The notes: generated from the letters alone by a model not told the origin. Shown: positions 35,931 through 45,049, counted from the stretch's first letter. The stretch: DNA of 64,000 nt from Bradyrhizobium ivorense (GCF_900696085.1 NZ_CAADFC020000023.1:149390-213389); one strand, 5' to 3'. Program-made: numbers and translations.

Positions 35931-36125
35931 ATGACAGCCATGATGCCGACATTTCACAGTGCGGACCGACCGACCCACCGGCGCGTGATGGTGATGGGGC
36001 TGCTGTTTTGCGCCGCCTTCATCGCGATCAGTTTTTGGCTGCGGCCGCAGCCGGAGAGTGGGCATGTGCTGGTCAAGGCGGACAGGCTGGTTCGCACCGC
36101 GGGTGAGCCGCACAAGTCTAACTAG
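35931..36125 (+). CDS. Small single-pass membrane protein
   Basis: 64 residues from the ATG at 35931. A His/Arg-containing N-terminus is followed by one membrane helix (VMVMGLLFCAAFIAISFWL) and a periplasmic tail. An ATG at 35910 would add seven residues. Function unknown. Confidence 0.55.
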   Translation: MTAMMPTFHSADRPTHRRVMVMGLLFCAAFIAISFWLRPQPESGHVLVKADRLVRTAGEPHKSN

Positions 36126-36250
36126 AGCACGATCCGGAAAAGTGTGAAGCGGCTTTCCCTCGCGACAAACGCGGAACGCATTTGCGCGGAGATCATGCTC
36201 AAACAAAAAGCTGAAGCGCGATGATGACTCAACCTCATCTCATCGCGCTT
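36125..36250. repeat. Dispersed palindromic intergenic repeat, copy 6 (compound)
   Basis: GAGCACGATCCGGAAAAGTG ... insert with CGCGACAAACGCGGAACGC ... GATCATGCTC (36125-36200), then a second hairpin AAGCGCGATGA/TCATCGCGCTT (36214-36250). It is the largest copy and contains all blocks found separately in copies 2, 4 and 5. Confidence 0.82.
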
Positions 36251-36268
36251 TAGCGGCGGCGCCGAGGC

Positions 36269-36370
36269 TCAGTCCGGCAGCTTGCCGTTCGGGTGCTTGT
36301 GATACATCGCGATCGCGATGAAGCCGGCAAAGCCCATCACATTGAGTAAAAGTTCCATCCAAGCCGGCAT
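36269..36370 (-). CDS. 33-residue membrane small protein
   Basis: Starts MPAWMELLLNVMGFAGFIAI and ends MYHKHPNGKLPD. One helix with a short basic tail. The ATG at 36370 follows GTGAGGTTGACCT. It was too short for ordinary gene finding, and the coding-like pattern suggests a genuine small protein. Confidence 0.62.
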   Translation of the reverse strand: MPAWMELLLNVMGFAGFIAIAMYHKHPNGKLPD

Positions 36371-36578
36371 AGGTCAACCTCACGAGATCACATATTAATC
36401 CCTGAGGTTGTCTTCTAGTTCCCGCGCCAACCGATGGTGGCTCTGCGCTATCGCATGGCTGTGGAACCGGGCGAGGGGGGAATCCAGCGTATTTGCTGAT
36501 GCTTGGCGCCCCGCGTTGATCTGAAACCATCGCTCCGCGCCGGCGTTAATCCCACGAAATGAGGAGAGGAGGTTGCGG

Positions 36579-36857
36579 ATGAAAAAGACATTGGCAGTTG
36601 TGGCGGCGGTTGCGACTGTTGGCGCAACCGTGCTGAGCGCGCCGGCGGAGGCGCGCCACCGCGGTATCGGTCCTGGTCTGGCGTTCGGTCTGGCCGCCGG
36701 TGCGATCGCTGCCGGCGCAGCGGGCGCTTACGGCCCATACTACTACGGGCCGGGCTACGGTTACTATGGCCCGCGCTACTACAGCCCGGGGCCATACGCC
36801 TATTACGGCGGTCCGTATTATCGACACCGCTATTACCGGCACTATTACGACTGGTAA
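36579..36857 (+). CDS. Exported Gly/Tyr/Ala-rich protein
   Basis: 92 residues from ATG 36579 with a GAGGAGAGGAGG ribosome site. Signal peptide MKKTLAVVAAVATVGATVLSAPAEA, a Gly/Ala hydrophobic segment (GLAFGLAAGAIAAGAAGAY), then a Tyr/Gly/Pro-rich tail ending YRHYYDW. It resembles the abundant small Gly/Tyr-rich envelope proteins of rhizobia. A strong terminator follows. Confidence 0.85.
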   Translation: MKKTLAVVAAVATVGATVLSAPAEARHRGIGPGLAFGLAAGAIAAGAAGAYGPYYYGPGYGYYGPRYYSPGPYAYYGGPYYRHRYYRHYYDW

Positions 36858-36863
36858 TGACGA

Positions 36864-36892
36864 AGCCCGGAGCGCACCGCTCCGGGCTTTTT
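36864..36892 (+). terminator. Rho-independent terminator
   Basis: An 11-bp stem AGCCCGGAGCG/CGCTCCGGGCT with a three-base loop CAC, followed by TTTT, six bases after the stop of the Gly/Tyr-rich protein gene. Confidence 0.88.
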
Positions 36893-36976
36893 CAATGACG
36901 GGTCAGCGCGCGATCGGTTAGCCGGGTTGCGGGCAGACCAGAGCGATGCACTGATCGCGTTTCGCACCGCGCGGCA

Positions 36977-37138
36977 TCACGCGTTCTCGCGTTGAAATCC
37001 GCTCCAGGCATTGCCGAGCGTGTTGGCGAAATATTCCTGGCGATCGCGTTCGAACTTCTGCTGCGTCGCCCTGAAGCTGGCCACGCGTGCGGCGATCTCT
37101 TCGCGCTCGCGCGAGACGCGATCTTTCTGGTCGGTCAT
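36977..37138 (-). CDS. 53-residue coiled-coil-like small protein
   Basis: Starts MTDQKDRVSREREEIAARVA and ends NTLGNAWSGFQRENA. The sequence is a single charged amphipathic helix. The ATG at 37138 follows GGAGGATGGGC. I recognise it as a type of small conserved rhizobial protein of unknown function, not by any domain. Confidence 0.75.
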   Translation of the reverse strand: MTDQKDRVSREREEIAARVASFRATQQKFERDRQEYFANTLGNAWSGFQRENA

Positions 37139-37420
37139 TGCCCATCCTCCGTGTCACCCCCGTCCCCGGCCGCATTGGCATCGGCGATTTGGGCGTCAAT
37201 GGGGAGCTGAAATTGCAGGAATGTGATGAAGCGAAGGCGGTGCCGTCGGCAAAACTCAGGAAGAGCAACGAGACGGGCGCCGGAGCAGCACGCTGCCAAG
37301 GCCGCTTGATGCCGCCGCCTGATGGACGCGGCTCGATCGAGCGAGATCGCGCGCCCGCATTGCGCGTTGGTCCCGCAATCGGCCGTGCTATAGTCGGCGC
37401 ATCCAACCGGATCGTCTCCT

Positions 37421-38182
37421 GTGATTGCAAAGGATCTGCGCAGCGGCGTCGAGCAGCTAGGCAACATGATTGCCGAGGCGTCGTCGATCGTGCCCTTCAC
37501 CGGCGCCGGCATCTCGACCGAGTGCGGCATTCCGGATTTCCGTTCGCCGGGCGGGCTGTGGACCCGCAACCGGCCGATCCCGTTCGACGAGTTCGTCGCC
37601 AGCCAGGATGCGCGCGACGAGTCGTGGCGCCGGCGCTTTGCGATGGAACCAACCTTCGCCGCGGCTAAGCCCGGTCGCGGGCATCGCGCGCTCGCCTCGC
37701 TCTATCGCGCCGGCAAGGTTCCGGGCATCATCACCCAGAACATCGACAACCTTCATCAGGCGTCAGGCTTCAAGGCCACCGACGTCATCGAGTTGCACGG
37801 CAACACGACCTACGCACGCTGCATCGGCTGCAGCAAGGACTACGAACTCTCGTGGGTAAAGCGGCAATTCGACCAAAGCGGTAGTGCGCCCGACTGCGCG
37901 GACTGCGGCGATCCGGTCAAGACCGCGACGATTTCGTTCGGCCAGGCGATGCCCGAGGACGCGATGTTGCGCGCGACGGAACTGACCAAGACCTGCGATC
38001 TGTTTCTCGCGATCGGATCGTCGCTGGTGGTGTGGCCGGCGGCGGGCTTTCCGATGATGGCGAAGAACAGCGGCGCGCGGCTCGTGATCATCAACAAAGA
38101 GCCGACCGATCAGGACGACATCGCCGATCTCGTGATCCGCCACGACATCGGCGACACGCTCGGTCCGTTCGTCGGCAACTGA
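37421..38182 (+). CDS. Sir2 family NAD-dependent protein deacylase
   Basis: 253 residues from GTG 37421 (an ATG at 37466 is the alternative). Motifs GAGISTECGIPDFRSPGGLW, TQNIDNLHQ and the catalytic His in IELHGNTTYARC. Four zinc cysteines are in CIGC and CADCG. The core GSSLVVWPAAGFP follows. It removes acyl groups from lysine with NAD+ consumption. The residues that define a desuccinylase (sirtuin 5-like Tyr/Arg) are not evident, so a deacetylase is more likely. Confidence 0.92.
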   Translation: MIAKDLRSGVEQLGNMIAEASSIVPFTGAGISTECGIPDFRSPGGLWTRNRPIPFDEFVASQDARDESWRRRFAMEPTFAAAKPGRGHRALASLYRAGKVPGIITQNIDNLHQASGFKATDVIELHGNTTYARCIGCSKDYELSWVKRQFDQSGSAPDCADCGDPVKTATISFGQAMPEDAMLRATELTKTCDLFLAIGSSLVVWPAAGFPMMAKNSGARLVIINKEPTDQDDIADLVIRHDIGDTLGPFVGN

Positions 38183-38382
38183 TGCCTGTTTGATTCGCAG
38201 CTGTGCAAGCCTGTTCATAGTTCCCGTTAGATTCGATTTTTAGCTATGCCCCGCAAGCGGGAGTGTTATCTTTTGATTCGAGAGATTCGCGCAGCGTTCT
38301 CGTGAGTTGGTCATGAATGGCAGCGTGTTCAGGCTTTGCCGCAACGACGGCGAACTGCAATTGATGTGTGGGGTCCGGGGTC

Positions 38383-39048
38383 ATGGGGTCGGACGGATTT
38401 GAGTCCAAGAAGCTCGGCGGGCCGCCCGCGAGCGGAGGTGGGCAGAGCAGAATTGGACAAGGCGAGTATGGCGGCGGCGCGCCGCGCGATCCGGCGCTCG
38501 ATGCATTCTCCGGACTGGGCGATGCAGCGGCCAATCTCGTCGAGCTCTCCGGCGTCATCAAATGGTTCGACGCCTCGAAGGGTTACGGCTTCATCGTCCC
38601 CGACAATGGCTGGCCCGACATCCTGCTGCATGTGACGGTGCTGCGCCGCGACGGCTATCAGACCGCCTACGAGGGCGCGCGCCTGGTTGTCGAATGCGTG
38701 CAGCGCGCCAAGGGCTATCAGGCCTTCCGCATCGTCTCGATGGACGAGTCGACCGCGATCCATCCGGCGCAGATGCTGCCGCCGCGCACCCACGTCACGG
38801 TGACCGCGACCAGCGGGCTCGAGCGCGCGCAGGTCAAGTGGTTCAACCGGCTGCGCGGCTTCGGCTTCGTCACCTGCGGCGAGGGCACGCCCGACATCTT
38901 CGTGCACATGGAGACGCTGCGCCGCTTCGGCATGACCGAGCTGCGCCCCGGCCAGTATGTGCTGGTGCGGTTCGGGCCCGGCTCCAAGGGCATGATGGCC
39001 GCCGAGATCCATCCCGAGACCGGCCCGTCGGCGCTGTCGTCGCACTAG
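38383..39048 (+). CDS. Protein with two cold-shock domains
   Basis: 221 residues. A Gly-rich N-terminal extension of about 55 residues precedes two cold-shock domains. Domain 1 has SGVIKWFDASKGYGFIVPD and domain 2 has RAQVKWFNRLRGFGFVTCGEGTPDIFVHMETL, each carrying the RNP1-like KGYGFI/RGFGFV aromatic patch. Such tandem CSD proteins bind single-stranded RNA. The ATG at 38383 lacks a strong ribosome site. Confidence 0.88.
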   Translation: MGSDGFESKKLGGPPASGGGQSRIGQGEYGGGAPRDPALDAFSGLGDAAANLVELSGVIKWFDASKGYGFIVPDNGWPDILLHVTVLRRDGYQTAYEGARLVVECVQRAKGYQAFRIVSMDESTAIHPAQMLPPRTHVTVTATSGLERAQVKWFNRLRGFGFVTCGEGTPDIFVHMETLRRFGMTELRPGQYVLVRFGPGSKGMMAAEIHPETGPSALSSH

Positions 39049-39054
39049 CCCCCG

Positions 39055-39128
39055 GCGCTTGACCCAGAGCACTTGACCCCAAGGCACTTGATCCCAAGGC
39101 ACCTGACCCCAAGGCGCTCGATCCCGGA
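39055..39128. repeat. Five-unit tandem repeat after the cold-shock gene
   Basis: Five head-to-tail units of 14-15 bases related to GCACTTGACCCCAAG start at 39055, 39069, 39084, 39099 and 39114. Outer units are the most diverged. It begins seven bases after the cold-shock gene stop, so it is in that gene's 3' untranslated region. Confidence 0.85.
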
Positions 39129-39258
39129 CTCCTGATTCAAGATTTGGGATCGCCTGACGGAAACGTGAGGCGAGGGGCCGCCGGCAAGGCTCTGGCATTT
39201 GCCGCAATCATCGGGTTAGGGTCCGCCGGCAAAATTCCACCGGCATGAGTATCCTTCG

Positions 39259-39738
39259 ATGAATTTCGATCGCATTGTTGGGCGGCTTCGCCCGTGGCTG
39301 CTGGCCGCGCTCGTCATCCTGTCCGGCGCGCTGCTGGTCCCGGCCGCGCAGGCGGCAAGCTTCCAGCCGCTCGAGATCGTCACCAAGTCCGGCGTCCACG
39401 TCTTCTCGGTCGAGATGGCGACCACCGAACAGGAGAAGGAGACCGGCCTGATGTACCGCAAGGAGCTGGCGGACGGCAAAGGCATGCTGTTCGACTTCTC
39501 GCCGGAGCAGGAGGTCTCGATGTGGATGAAGAACACCTACATCTCGCTCGACATGATCTTCATCCGCGCCGACGGCCGGATCCTGCGGATTGCCGAAAAC
39601 ACCGAGCCGATGTCGACCAAGATCATCCCGTCGCGGGGGCTCGCGAAGGGCGTGCTGGAGGTCATTGCCGGGACCGCGCAGAAGTACGGCATCCAGCCCG
39701 GCGACCGGGTCGCCCATCCCCTGTTCAACGGCCGCTAG
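39259..39738 (+). CDS. DUF192 family exported protein
   Basis: 159 residues with a signal peptide (LLAALVILSGALLVPAAQA) and the DUF192 core: VEMATTEQEKETGLMYRKELADGKGMLFDF and MWMKNTYISLDMIFI. Family members are small beta-barrel proteins in the periplasm of unknown role. Confidence 0.88.
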   Translation: MNFDRIVGRLRPWLLAALVILSGALLVPAAQAASFQPLEIVTKSGVHVFSVEMATTEQEKETGLMYRKELADGKGMLFDFSPEQEVSMWMKNTYISLDMIFIRADGRILRIAENTEPMSTKIIPSRGLAKGVLEVIAGTAQKYGIQPGDRVAHPLFNGR

Positions 39739-39868
39739 CTGCTTATTTTGACGCGCTTTCCCGGAGGCGGGCCGGCGTCCGGCCGGGCTTGCGGCGCAAC
39801 GCTTGGGGCGCCCAACCGGTGCCTTGCTGGCGCCGGGCTAAGCGTGTATCCACTCGCCTCATGGAGTT

Positions 39869-39945
39869 CGGGGTATAGCGCAGCCTGGTAGCGCGGCAGT
39901 TTTGGGTACTGCAGGTCGTTGGTTCGAATCCAGCTGCCCCGACCA
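39869..39945 (+). tRNA. tRNA-Pro (anticodon TGG)
   Basis: A complete 77-nt tRNA: acceptor CGGGGTA/TGCCCCG, D-arm, anticodon loop TTTTGGGT in stem GCAGT/ACTGC, T-arm GTTGGTTCGAATCCAGC, CCA encoded. Its 3' 39 bases from the anticodon loop on are repeated at 45050-45088, marking it as an integration site. Confidence 0.96.
39901..39939 (+). repeat. attL-type direct repeat within tRNA-Pro
   Basis: 39 bases from TTTGGGTACT to CAGCTGCCC, identical to 45050-45088. The repeat starts in the anticodon loop and runs into the acceptor stem, the usual core for tyrosine integrases that target tRNA genes. Confidence 0.85.
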
Positions 39946-40065
39946 ACCAACCCACTGAAACTGGCTGTACATTTTTCCTCCGCTTTTGCGACGAATGCCT
40001 GTGCGATCTCCGGCAAACACGGGGGAAGCACAGGCGCCGTTTGAAGGCCCGGCTAGGGTATTCTA

Positions 40066-40304
40066 GTGCGCCCGGAAGGCGCTTACGCTATCCGCGGCGA
40101 GATCGAGCGTATGCGCGTCCAGGTAGGCCGGCAGAGGAAGGAGATCCTTACCCTTCAGCGGGTTGGCATCTCCACGGCGTCGGCCGAAGCCTTGCTTGAG
40201 AGGTGCTCGACAAGGTCGACACTTTTTGCGCGAAGAGGGACAAGCTCAAGAAGGCACTCCCAGATCCCAAGATCGGAAAAGCGCTAGGAGGTCGTGGCTG
40301 GTGA
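40066..40304 (+). pseudogene. Frameshifted small hypothetical gene
   Basis: Frame 1 starts at GTG 40066 (RGEIERMRVQVGRQRKEI to ASAEALLER). After a single missing base near 40203-40204 the homologous continuation is in the next frame (LDKVDTFCAKRDKLKKALPD), ending at TGA 40304. Restoring one base gives ALLER-MLDKVD, the pattern of a short coiled-coil protein often found beside rhizobial integrases. Confidence 0.65.
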
Positions 40305-40458
40305 GGTGGTTTGCGACGAAGCCGACTTGTCACCGTTTCTGACGGCACCGCGCGACGTTCAACGGAAGCAACGCGGGAAGGGTGGTGCTATCTGCTGGAC
40401 GCGGCGAAGATAAGAATGACTGTTCCAAGCCCGCTCAACGTTGTCTACCCAGTGCAAT

Positions 40459-41250
40459 TCAAGGTTCGTTATTGCGATGCGACTTGAGAAATAACACGTC
40501 GGTATAATCATTGGCGGCAACCTTGGCATGGATTTCAGTCCGAGTCGCCGTCTTGTGGCCTACCCGGGTTAGCCAATACGGGGCGTACCCCTTACCCTGG
40601 AGCAGATCTAAGACTGCGGCAACAGACGAGCCGAAATCCTGTAGGGCGTTTTCCGATAACTCAACAAAAAGGGCCGGACTGCCAACGTCTAGGATCTCGT
40701 TCATTCCGCGAAGTACCAGCATTTCCGCACCCTGCACGTCGATTTTTACCAGCGCGGGACGAAGCCCGTTGTGATCTCGGGCGAGGTCGTCGACTGTCAC
40801 CGCCGTGACTGGGACACCAGTGTGGCTCCGCGAAAGCTTATGATCTGCCGGGTGGAGCGGATTCAGCTCCAAATATTTCGTCCCGGGTTCGTCGGCAGCA
40901 ACCGCCTTCACCGCAAACACGTGGTCAAGCAGGTTTGCTTGGCTCAATGCTGAGACCAAGGTTTCAAAGTTCTGTAAATCCGGCTCGATTGCAATGACAC
41001 GGCCATCTCGACCCACCCAGTCCGCAAACCGTAGCGTGAAAAATCCGACGTTCGCGCCGACATCAATCACTACAGACCCGGCCGGTACAAACGATCTGAG
41101 GCGATCGATCGGGCCGGCTTCGAAATATCGCTTGTAGATTGGATACAACGTAAGATAGGTTTGATAAAATCCCGGTAAGCGATGCAAACCTAACTTTACT
41201 GTTAATCCAAACACCGTGACGGTGGAATTCTTGAAGAAGTTGAGAAGCAT
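40459..41250 (-). CDS. FkbM family methyltransferase
   Basis: 263 residues. SAM-binding motif VIDVGANVGFFTLRFADWVG with acidic residue in AIEPDLQNF, and the FkbM-type VKIDVQGAEMLVLRGM. FkbM enzymes O-methylate sugars, often in exopolysaccharide or nodulation-factor-like glycans. The gene runs opposite to the two following glycan genes from a shared 144-base intergenic region, so it is divergently transcribed. Confidence 0.88.
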   Translation of the reverse strand: MLLNFFKNSTVTVFGLTVKLGLHRLPGFYQTYLTLYPIYKRYFEAGPIDRLRSFVPAGSVVIDVGANVGFFTLRFADWVGRDGRVIAIEPDLQNFETLVSALSQANLLDHVFAVKAVAADEPGTKYLELNPLHPADHKLSRSHTGVPVTAVTVDDLARDHNGLRPALVKIDVQGAEMLVLRGMNEILDVGSPALFVELSENALQDFGSSVAAVLDLLQGKGYAPYWLTRVGHKTATRTEIHAKVAANDYTDVLFLKSHRNNEP

Positions 41251-41394
41251 TTCCGATTACCCAAAAAACGGAGAGCGGGGGCGCATTTTAAATTACGGAT
41301 TACGGAATATTGTGGATTTGTGCAAATGGTGCCGTTCGCTTAGCTTGTGACCTTTCCAAGCGCCCGTAGTTTTTCAGGAAACTACAAGTGCAGC

Positions 41395-43023
41395 ATGAAT
41401 CAATTGGAGCTCGGATTGCGTAATCGTTTATCGTGGCCCGCATCAGCTGCGATCGTTTTTCTCCTGATCCCTGTTAGCCTCTCGTATCTCTACCCCACCT
41501 CATTCTGGGCCAACACGGACTATCAGCCGCTCGGTCTCGCCGACGCTCTGAATTTTGCTTATCGGCTTGCCGACCTCAAGATGTACACCGGTCGCGGCAT
41601 GGCGGACCATCCTGGTGTCCCGTTCTATTTTATGAACTGGTTCGCACTAGCGTTGACTGGATTTCCGATTGCCTGGAAGGACGCTCGATTTTATACCGAA
41701 GTCCTCGAACACCTGCAGACCTACTATTCGATCACCATTTGGCTTGGCGCGTCAATTGGCGCATTTGGCGTTTATCTGTTCGCGCGTGTTGCACAACGCA
41801 TTGCGCCCACCAGCACTGTGATGCTTGGGCTGCTGATGTGGCTTGTGTCAACGCCGGCAACGTTGCTGATGTTTACGTCGCCATCGATCGACTCCTTCGC
41901 GATCCTGATCAATGCCCTTTTCTTCGCAGTCCTCGTGAAGCTTGCCTATCGTCCCGATATTACTGCTAACGTGTGTGCATTGGGTGCCGCGGCAAGCGCT
42001 TTTGGCTATCTTAACAAGCTGTCCTACGTTTACATCGGCCTCTCTCTTGCCGGCACCCAGATACTCAATCTTATCCTTCGCAGACCTGGTTGGCTTCGAA
42101 GCATTTGGATCTGCGTGATCTTCGTCGCTCTCTTGCTTGCGATCGTCTTCATTGTTGGCAAGTTCGTCATCGGACAAGCCGCCTTCGATGCCTTGATTGA
42201 ATTTCACAAGCAAGTAATTCTCGGCTCAGGTATGTACGGTAGCGGGAAGGAAAGCGTTGTAAGCGGTGACGCGATCCGCCTGGCCATAGCCGCCATTCCC
42301 GCGGAGGGGACCTACGCGTTGGCGATTGCCTTGGTCGGTGGCTTCATGCTGGGGGCCGCGGGCCTTGTGACTGCGTTGAGAGGACCGGAGCACTTGCCGG
42401 CAGCGATAATTGCCGTTGGATCTGGTTTCGCCTCCTGCTTTTCCGCCCTCATCGTGCTGAAGCATTACTCTCTCCACTACACGGCCGGCGTATCGGCCAC
42501 CCTACCTGCCTCTGTAGTTGCGCTCTATTTGCTAACGAAGGATTGGAAGTATCAAGTTCGATGGACGGCGGCGTTGCTTGGAATAGGAGCGATTGCGGCG
42601 ATGGGCGCGAGAAATGCTCCGGCGCTAGCTACATCTCTTGCGTTGGTAGCCAAGAGGACCGAACTGGCGAGCGCAGACAGAAAGGATTTCACTGCTCATC
42701 TTGGCAGAGACAATCGCCTTGTCGAATTTGTCTATGCCGCGCCCTTTGCCGAGTACGGTGAAGGCTTCGTTGTTGTCTATGGAAGCGTGCCGCGATTGAC
42801 GCAGGCTTATCGAGATTCCCGGCGTGACGTGATAAGCAGCATGACGGCCGACTTAACAGATCGTGAGGTCGGCGTTTTCGTCCTCGACAAGATCTACTTT
42901 CCAACTGCCGAAGCGATCAAATCCTCGCCGAACATTGCTTTGGTTTCGCCTCGGCCCGCCACCATGAAGGAGGGCGACAAGCTGATCGAACTTCGCACGG
43001 TTTTTCTGTTGATCCGCCAATAA
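41395..43023 (+). CDS. Polytopic membrane protein, probable GT-C type glycosyltransferase
   Basis: 542 residues from ATG 41395 (MNQLELGLRNRLSW) with ten or more hydrophobic segments. An acidic motif after the first helix (NTDYQPLGLADAL) and a soluble C-terminal portion fit the general plan of GT-C polyprenyl-phosphate-sugar dependent transferases. No family signature is definite. It could instead be an O-antigen ligase-like or flippase-like protein. Its position next to the methyltransferase-GT2 fusion supports a role in glycan assembly. Confidence 0.65.
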   Translation: MNQLELGLRNRLSWPASAAIVFLLIPVSLSYLYPTSFWANTDYQPLGLADALNFAYRLADLKMYTGRGMADHPGVPFYFMNWFALALTGFPIAWKDARFYTEVLEHLQTYYSITIWLGASIGAFGVYLFARVAQRIAPTSTVMLGLLMWLVSTPATLLMFTSPSIDSFAILINALFFAVLVKLAYRPDITANVCALGAAASAFGYLNKLSYVYIGLSLAGTQILNLILRRPGWLRSIWICVIFVALLLAIVFIVGKFVIGQAAFDALIEFHKQVILGSGMYGSGKESVVSGDAIRLAIAAIPAEGTYALAIALVGGFMLGAAGLVTALRGPEHLPAAIIAVGSGFASCFSALIVLKHYSLHYTAGVSATLPASVVALYLLTKDWKYQVRWTAALLGIGAIAAMGARNAPALATSLALVAKRTELASADRKDFTAHLGRDNRLVEFVYAAPFAEYGEGFVVVYGSVPRLTQAYRDSRRDVISSMTADLTDREVGVFVLDKIYFPTAEAIKSSPNIALVSPRPATMKEGDKLIELRTVFLLIRQ

Positions 43024-43068
43024 CCTTCGCATCGCTAATTGCTCATAGCCAGTTTTACGAGGGCCCTT

Positions 43069-44535
43069 ATGATTGAGATGGTGTCGAGTGAGAAGATGGT
43101 TGCGCCAGTCGATGCTCGCAAGCAGCGGGTTTGGACAGACGCGGAGGCCTCAGGCGGTGAGCAGTACCTCCGCGGCAAATTCAACAGTTCATATCGAAGC
43201 GACGACATCAAATTCATGCGTTTCCTAGTTCCGAGGGGCAAGCGTGTCCTCGAACTCGGCTGCGGCAGGGGTGACATGCTTGCGGCTCTTGAGCCGTCTT
43301 ACGGAGTTGGAGTGGATTTCAGTCCGACGACCATCGCAAAGGCGCAAGCTACTCATCCAGGGCTAAATTTTATTCTGGGTGATGCAGAGGATCCGTCGAC
43401 ACTGGCGAAGGCCGAAGGGCCTTTCGATTATGTGATAATCGCTGACACCATCGGTATGTTCGAGGACATAGATGGCACGCTAAATTGCTTGCGGCGGCTG
43501 TGTCTGCCGTCAACGCGTATCGTGATTTCATATTTTTCTCATCTTTGGAAACCTGTCCTCAGGTTGGCGGAGATCCTGAAGCTGAAGAGCCGCCAGCCCG
43601 AAATCAATTACATTGCGACCGTTGATTTTCTCAATTTAATGGACCTCACGGATTTCGAAGTCATCCGGCAGGAACAGCGGCAGTTGATTCCGTTTCATTG
43701 GCTCGGATTGGGGCCATTGGTTAATCGGTTCATTGCTCCGTTGCCGGGGATTAATCGGCTCTGTCTACGCACTTATCTTGTGGCGCGTCCATTTGAGCAG
43801 TTTTCTGATCGGAAGTTGTCAGTAAGCATTGTGATCCCATGTCGCAACGAGAAGGGAAATATCGAAAGCGCAATTCGCAGGATGCCGAGGTTCGGTCTGG
43901 AACAGGAGATATTGTTCGTTGAAGGCAATTCGAGCGACGGCACCTTCGAGGAATGCGAACGAGTACGCGATGTCTATCGCGATACCTGGGATATCGCAGT
44001 GCTGAAGCAGGATGGCAAAGGTAAGGGCGATGCCGTTCGGAAAGGCTTTGCCGCAGCGAAGCACGATGTCCTGATGATTTTAGATGCGGATCTTACGATG
44101 CCGCCCGAAGCGCTGCCGAGATATTGCGCGATGATCGAGAAGGGAAGGGCTGAATTCGTCAATGGAACGCGCCTGGTCTATCCGATGGAGGGCGAGGCTA
44201 TGCGGCCTCTTAACTTCATAGCCAACCGCGTTTTTGCCTATCTGTTCAGCTACCTCGTGAACACAAGGTTGACCGACACTTTGTGTGGCACCAAAGTTCT
44301 ATTGCGACGCGACTACGAGGCGCTGGCGCGAGAGCGAGACTATTTCGGTGAGTTCGATCCATTCGGCGACTTCGACTTAATCTTCGGTGCAGCACGGAAG
44401 AATCTGAAAATCGTGGAGACGCCGATCCATTATAGGGCCCGCACTTATGGCGAGACGCAGATTTCTCGCTTCCGGGATGGCTGGTTGTTGCTGAAGATGG
44501 TTTGGTTTGCGTTTCGCAAACTGAAGGCGATCTAG
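43069..44535 (+). CDS. Bifunctional methyltransferase-glycosyltransferase family 2 fusion protein
   Basis: 488 residues from ATG 43069. The N-terminal half is a class I methyltransferase (KRVLELGCGRGDMLAALEPS, then VGVDFSPTTI). The C-terminal half is a DPM1-like GT2 domain (SVSIVIPCRNEKGNIESAIR, DxD in LMILDADLTMPP, a TRLTDTLCGTK segment). The GT2 should transfer a sugar from a nucleotide donor to polyprenyl phosphate, supplying the neighbouring membrane protein. The two activities in one chain suggest sequential methylation and transfer on one carrier. Confidence 0.87.
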   Translation: MIEMVSSEKMVAPVDARKQRVWTDAEASGGEQYLRGKFNSSYRSDDIKFMRFLVPRGKRVLELGCGRGDMLAALEPSYGVGVDFSPTTIAKAQATHPGLNFILGDAEDPSTLAKAEGPFDYVIIADTIGMFEDIDGTLNCLRRLCLPSTRIVISYFSHLWKPVLRLAEILKLKSRQPEINYIATVDFLNLMDLTDFEVIRQEQRQLIPFHWLGLGPLVNRFIAPLPGINRLCLRTYLVARPFEQFSDRKLSVSIVIPCRNEKGNIESAIRRMPRFGLEQEILFVEGNSSDGTFEECERVRDVYRDTWDIAVLKQDGKGKGDAVRKGFAAAKHDVLMILDADLTMPPEALPRYCAMIEKGRAEFVNGTRLVYPMEGEAMRPLNFIANRVFAYLFSYLVNTRLTDTLCGTKVLLRRDYEALARERDYFGEFDPFGDFDLIFGAARKNLKIVETPIHYRARTYGETQISRFRDGWLLLKMVWFAFRKLKAI

Positions 44536-45000
44536 CGCGAATTTCGCAAGGTCGCTGGTCGAGAAGGTATTCGCCGCTTCCACTTCGCGCGCGGCCGCCT
44601 CAGGTACCCCTCATCGTTTTTCCAGGACGACTTTCTGACCTTGGCGTACTGGTCAAGATACAGCTGGGCGAACTCGTCGAGTGCTGATCCTGTTTGGGGC
44701 GCCTGGTGCGCTTCTCGGCGGCGGGGTCCGCACCGTTTGCCACCATCCCGGGCAGGCTCCTGGCCAGGGGCGGGCCGCGCCCGGCGCTATCTTGCCGACG
44801 GCGCCGACGGTGAATCGACGGACGGGGTGTCCGGCCGGATCCCGCCCGATAGACAATGATGAACGACTTTGTCCCCGTGAGGCGTACGCGCACGCCGAAG
44901 CCGGGGCGGCTTGCCGTCCCAGACGGTGTACTCGGCCGCCTGGGGTTCCAGCCCGTCGACGGGGGTTTTGCTGATGATTTGACCGCTCTTTTTCCCCCGC
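44535..45000 (-). pseudogene. Tyrosine integrase remnant (Arm-binding and start of core-binding domain only)
   Basis: Read right to left, pieces of one integrase appear in three frames: ISKTPVDGLEPQAAEYTVWDG, then FGVRVRLTGTKSFIIVYRAG, then FTVGAVGKIAPGAA, then FAQLYLDQYAKVRKSSWKND. This is the DUF4102-type N-terminal domain followed by the beginning of the core-binding domain. Several frameshifts separate the pieces and the catalytic domain is absent. It lies next to the right tRNA-Pro repeat, as an integrase of this island should. Confidence 0.78.
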
Positions 45001-45049
45001 GAAGCCCGCGGGGCATGGGATGGTGAGGGAGGGTAGGTGAGGCAATAGC

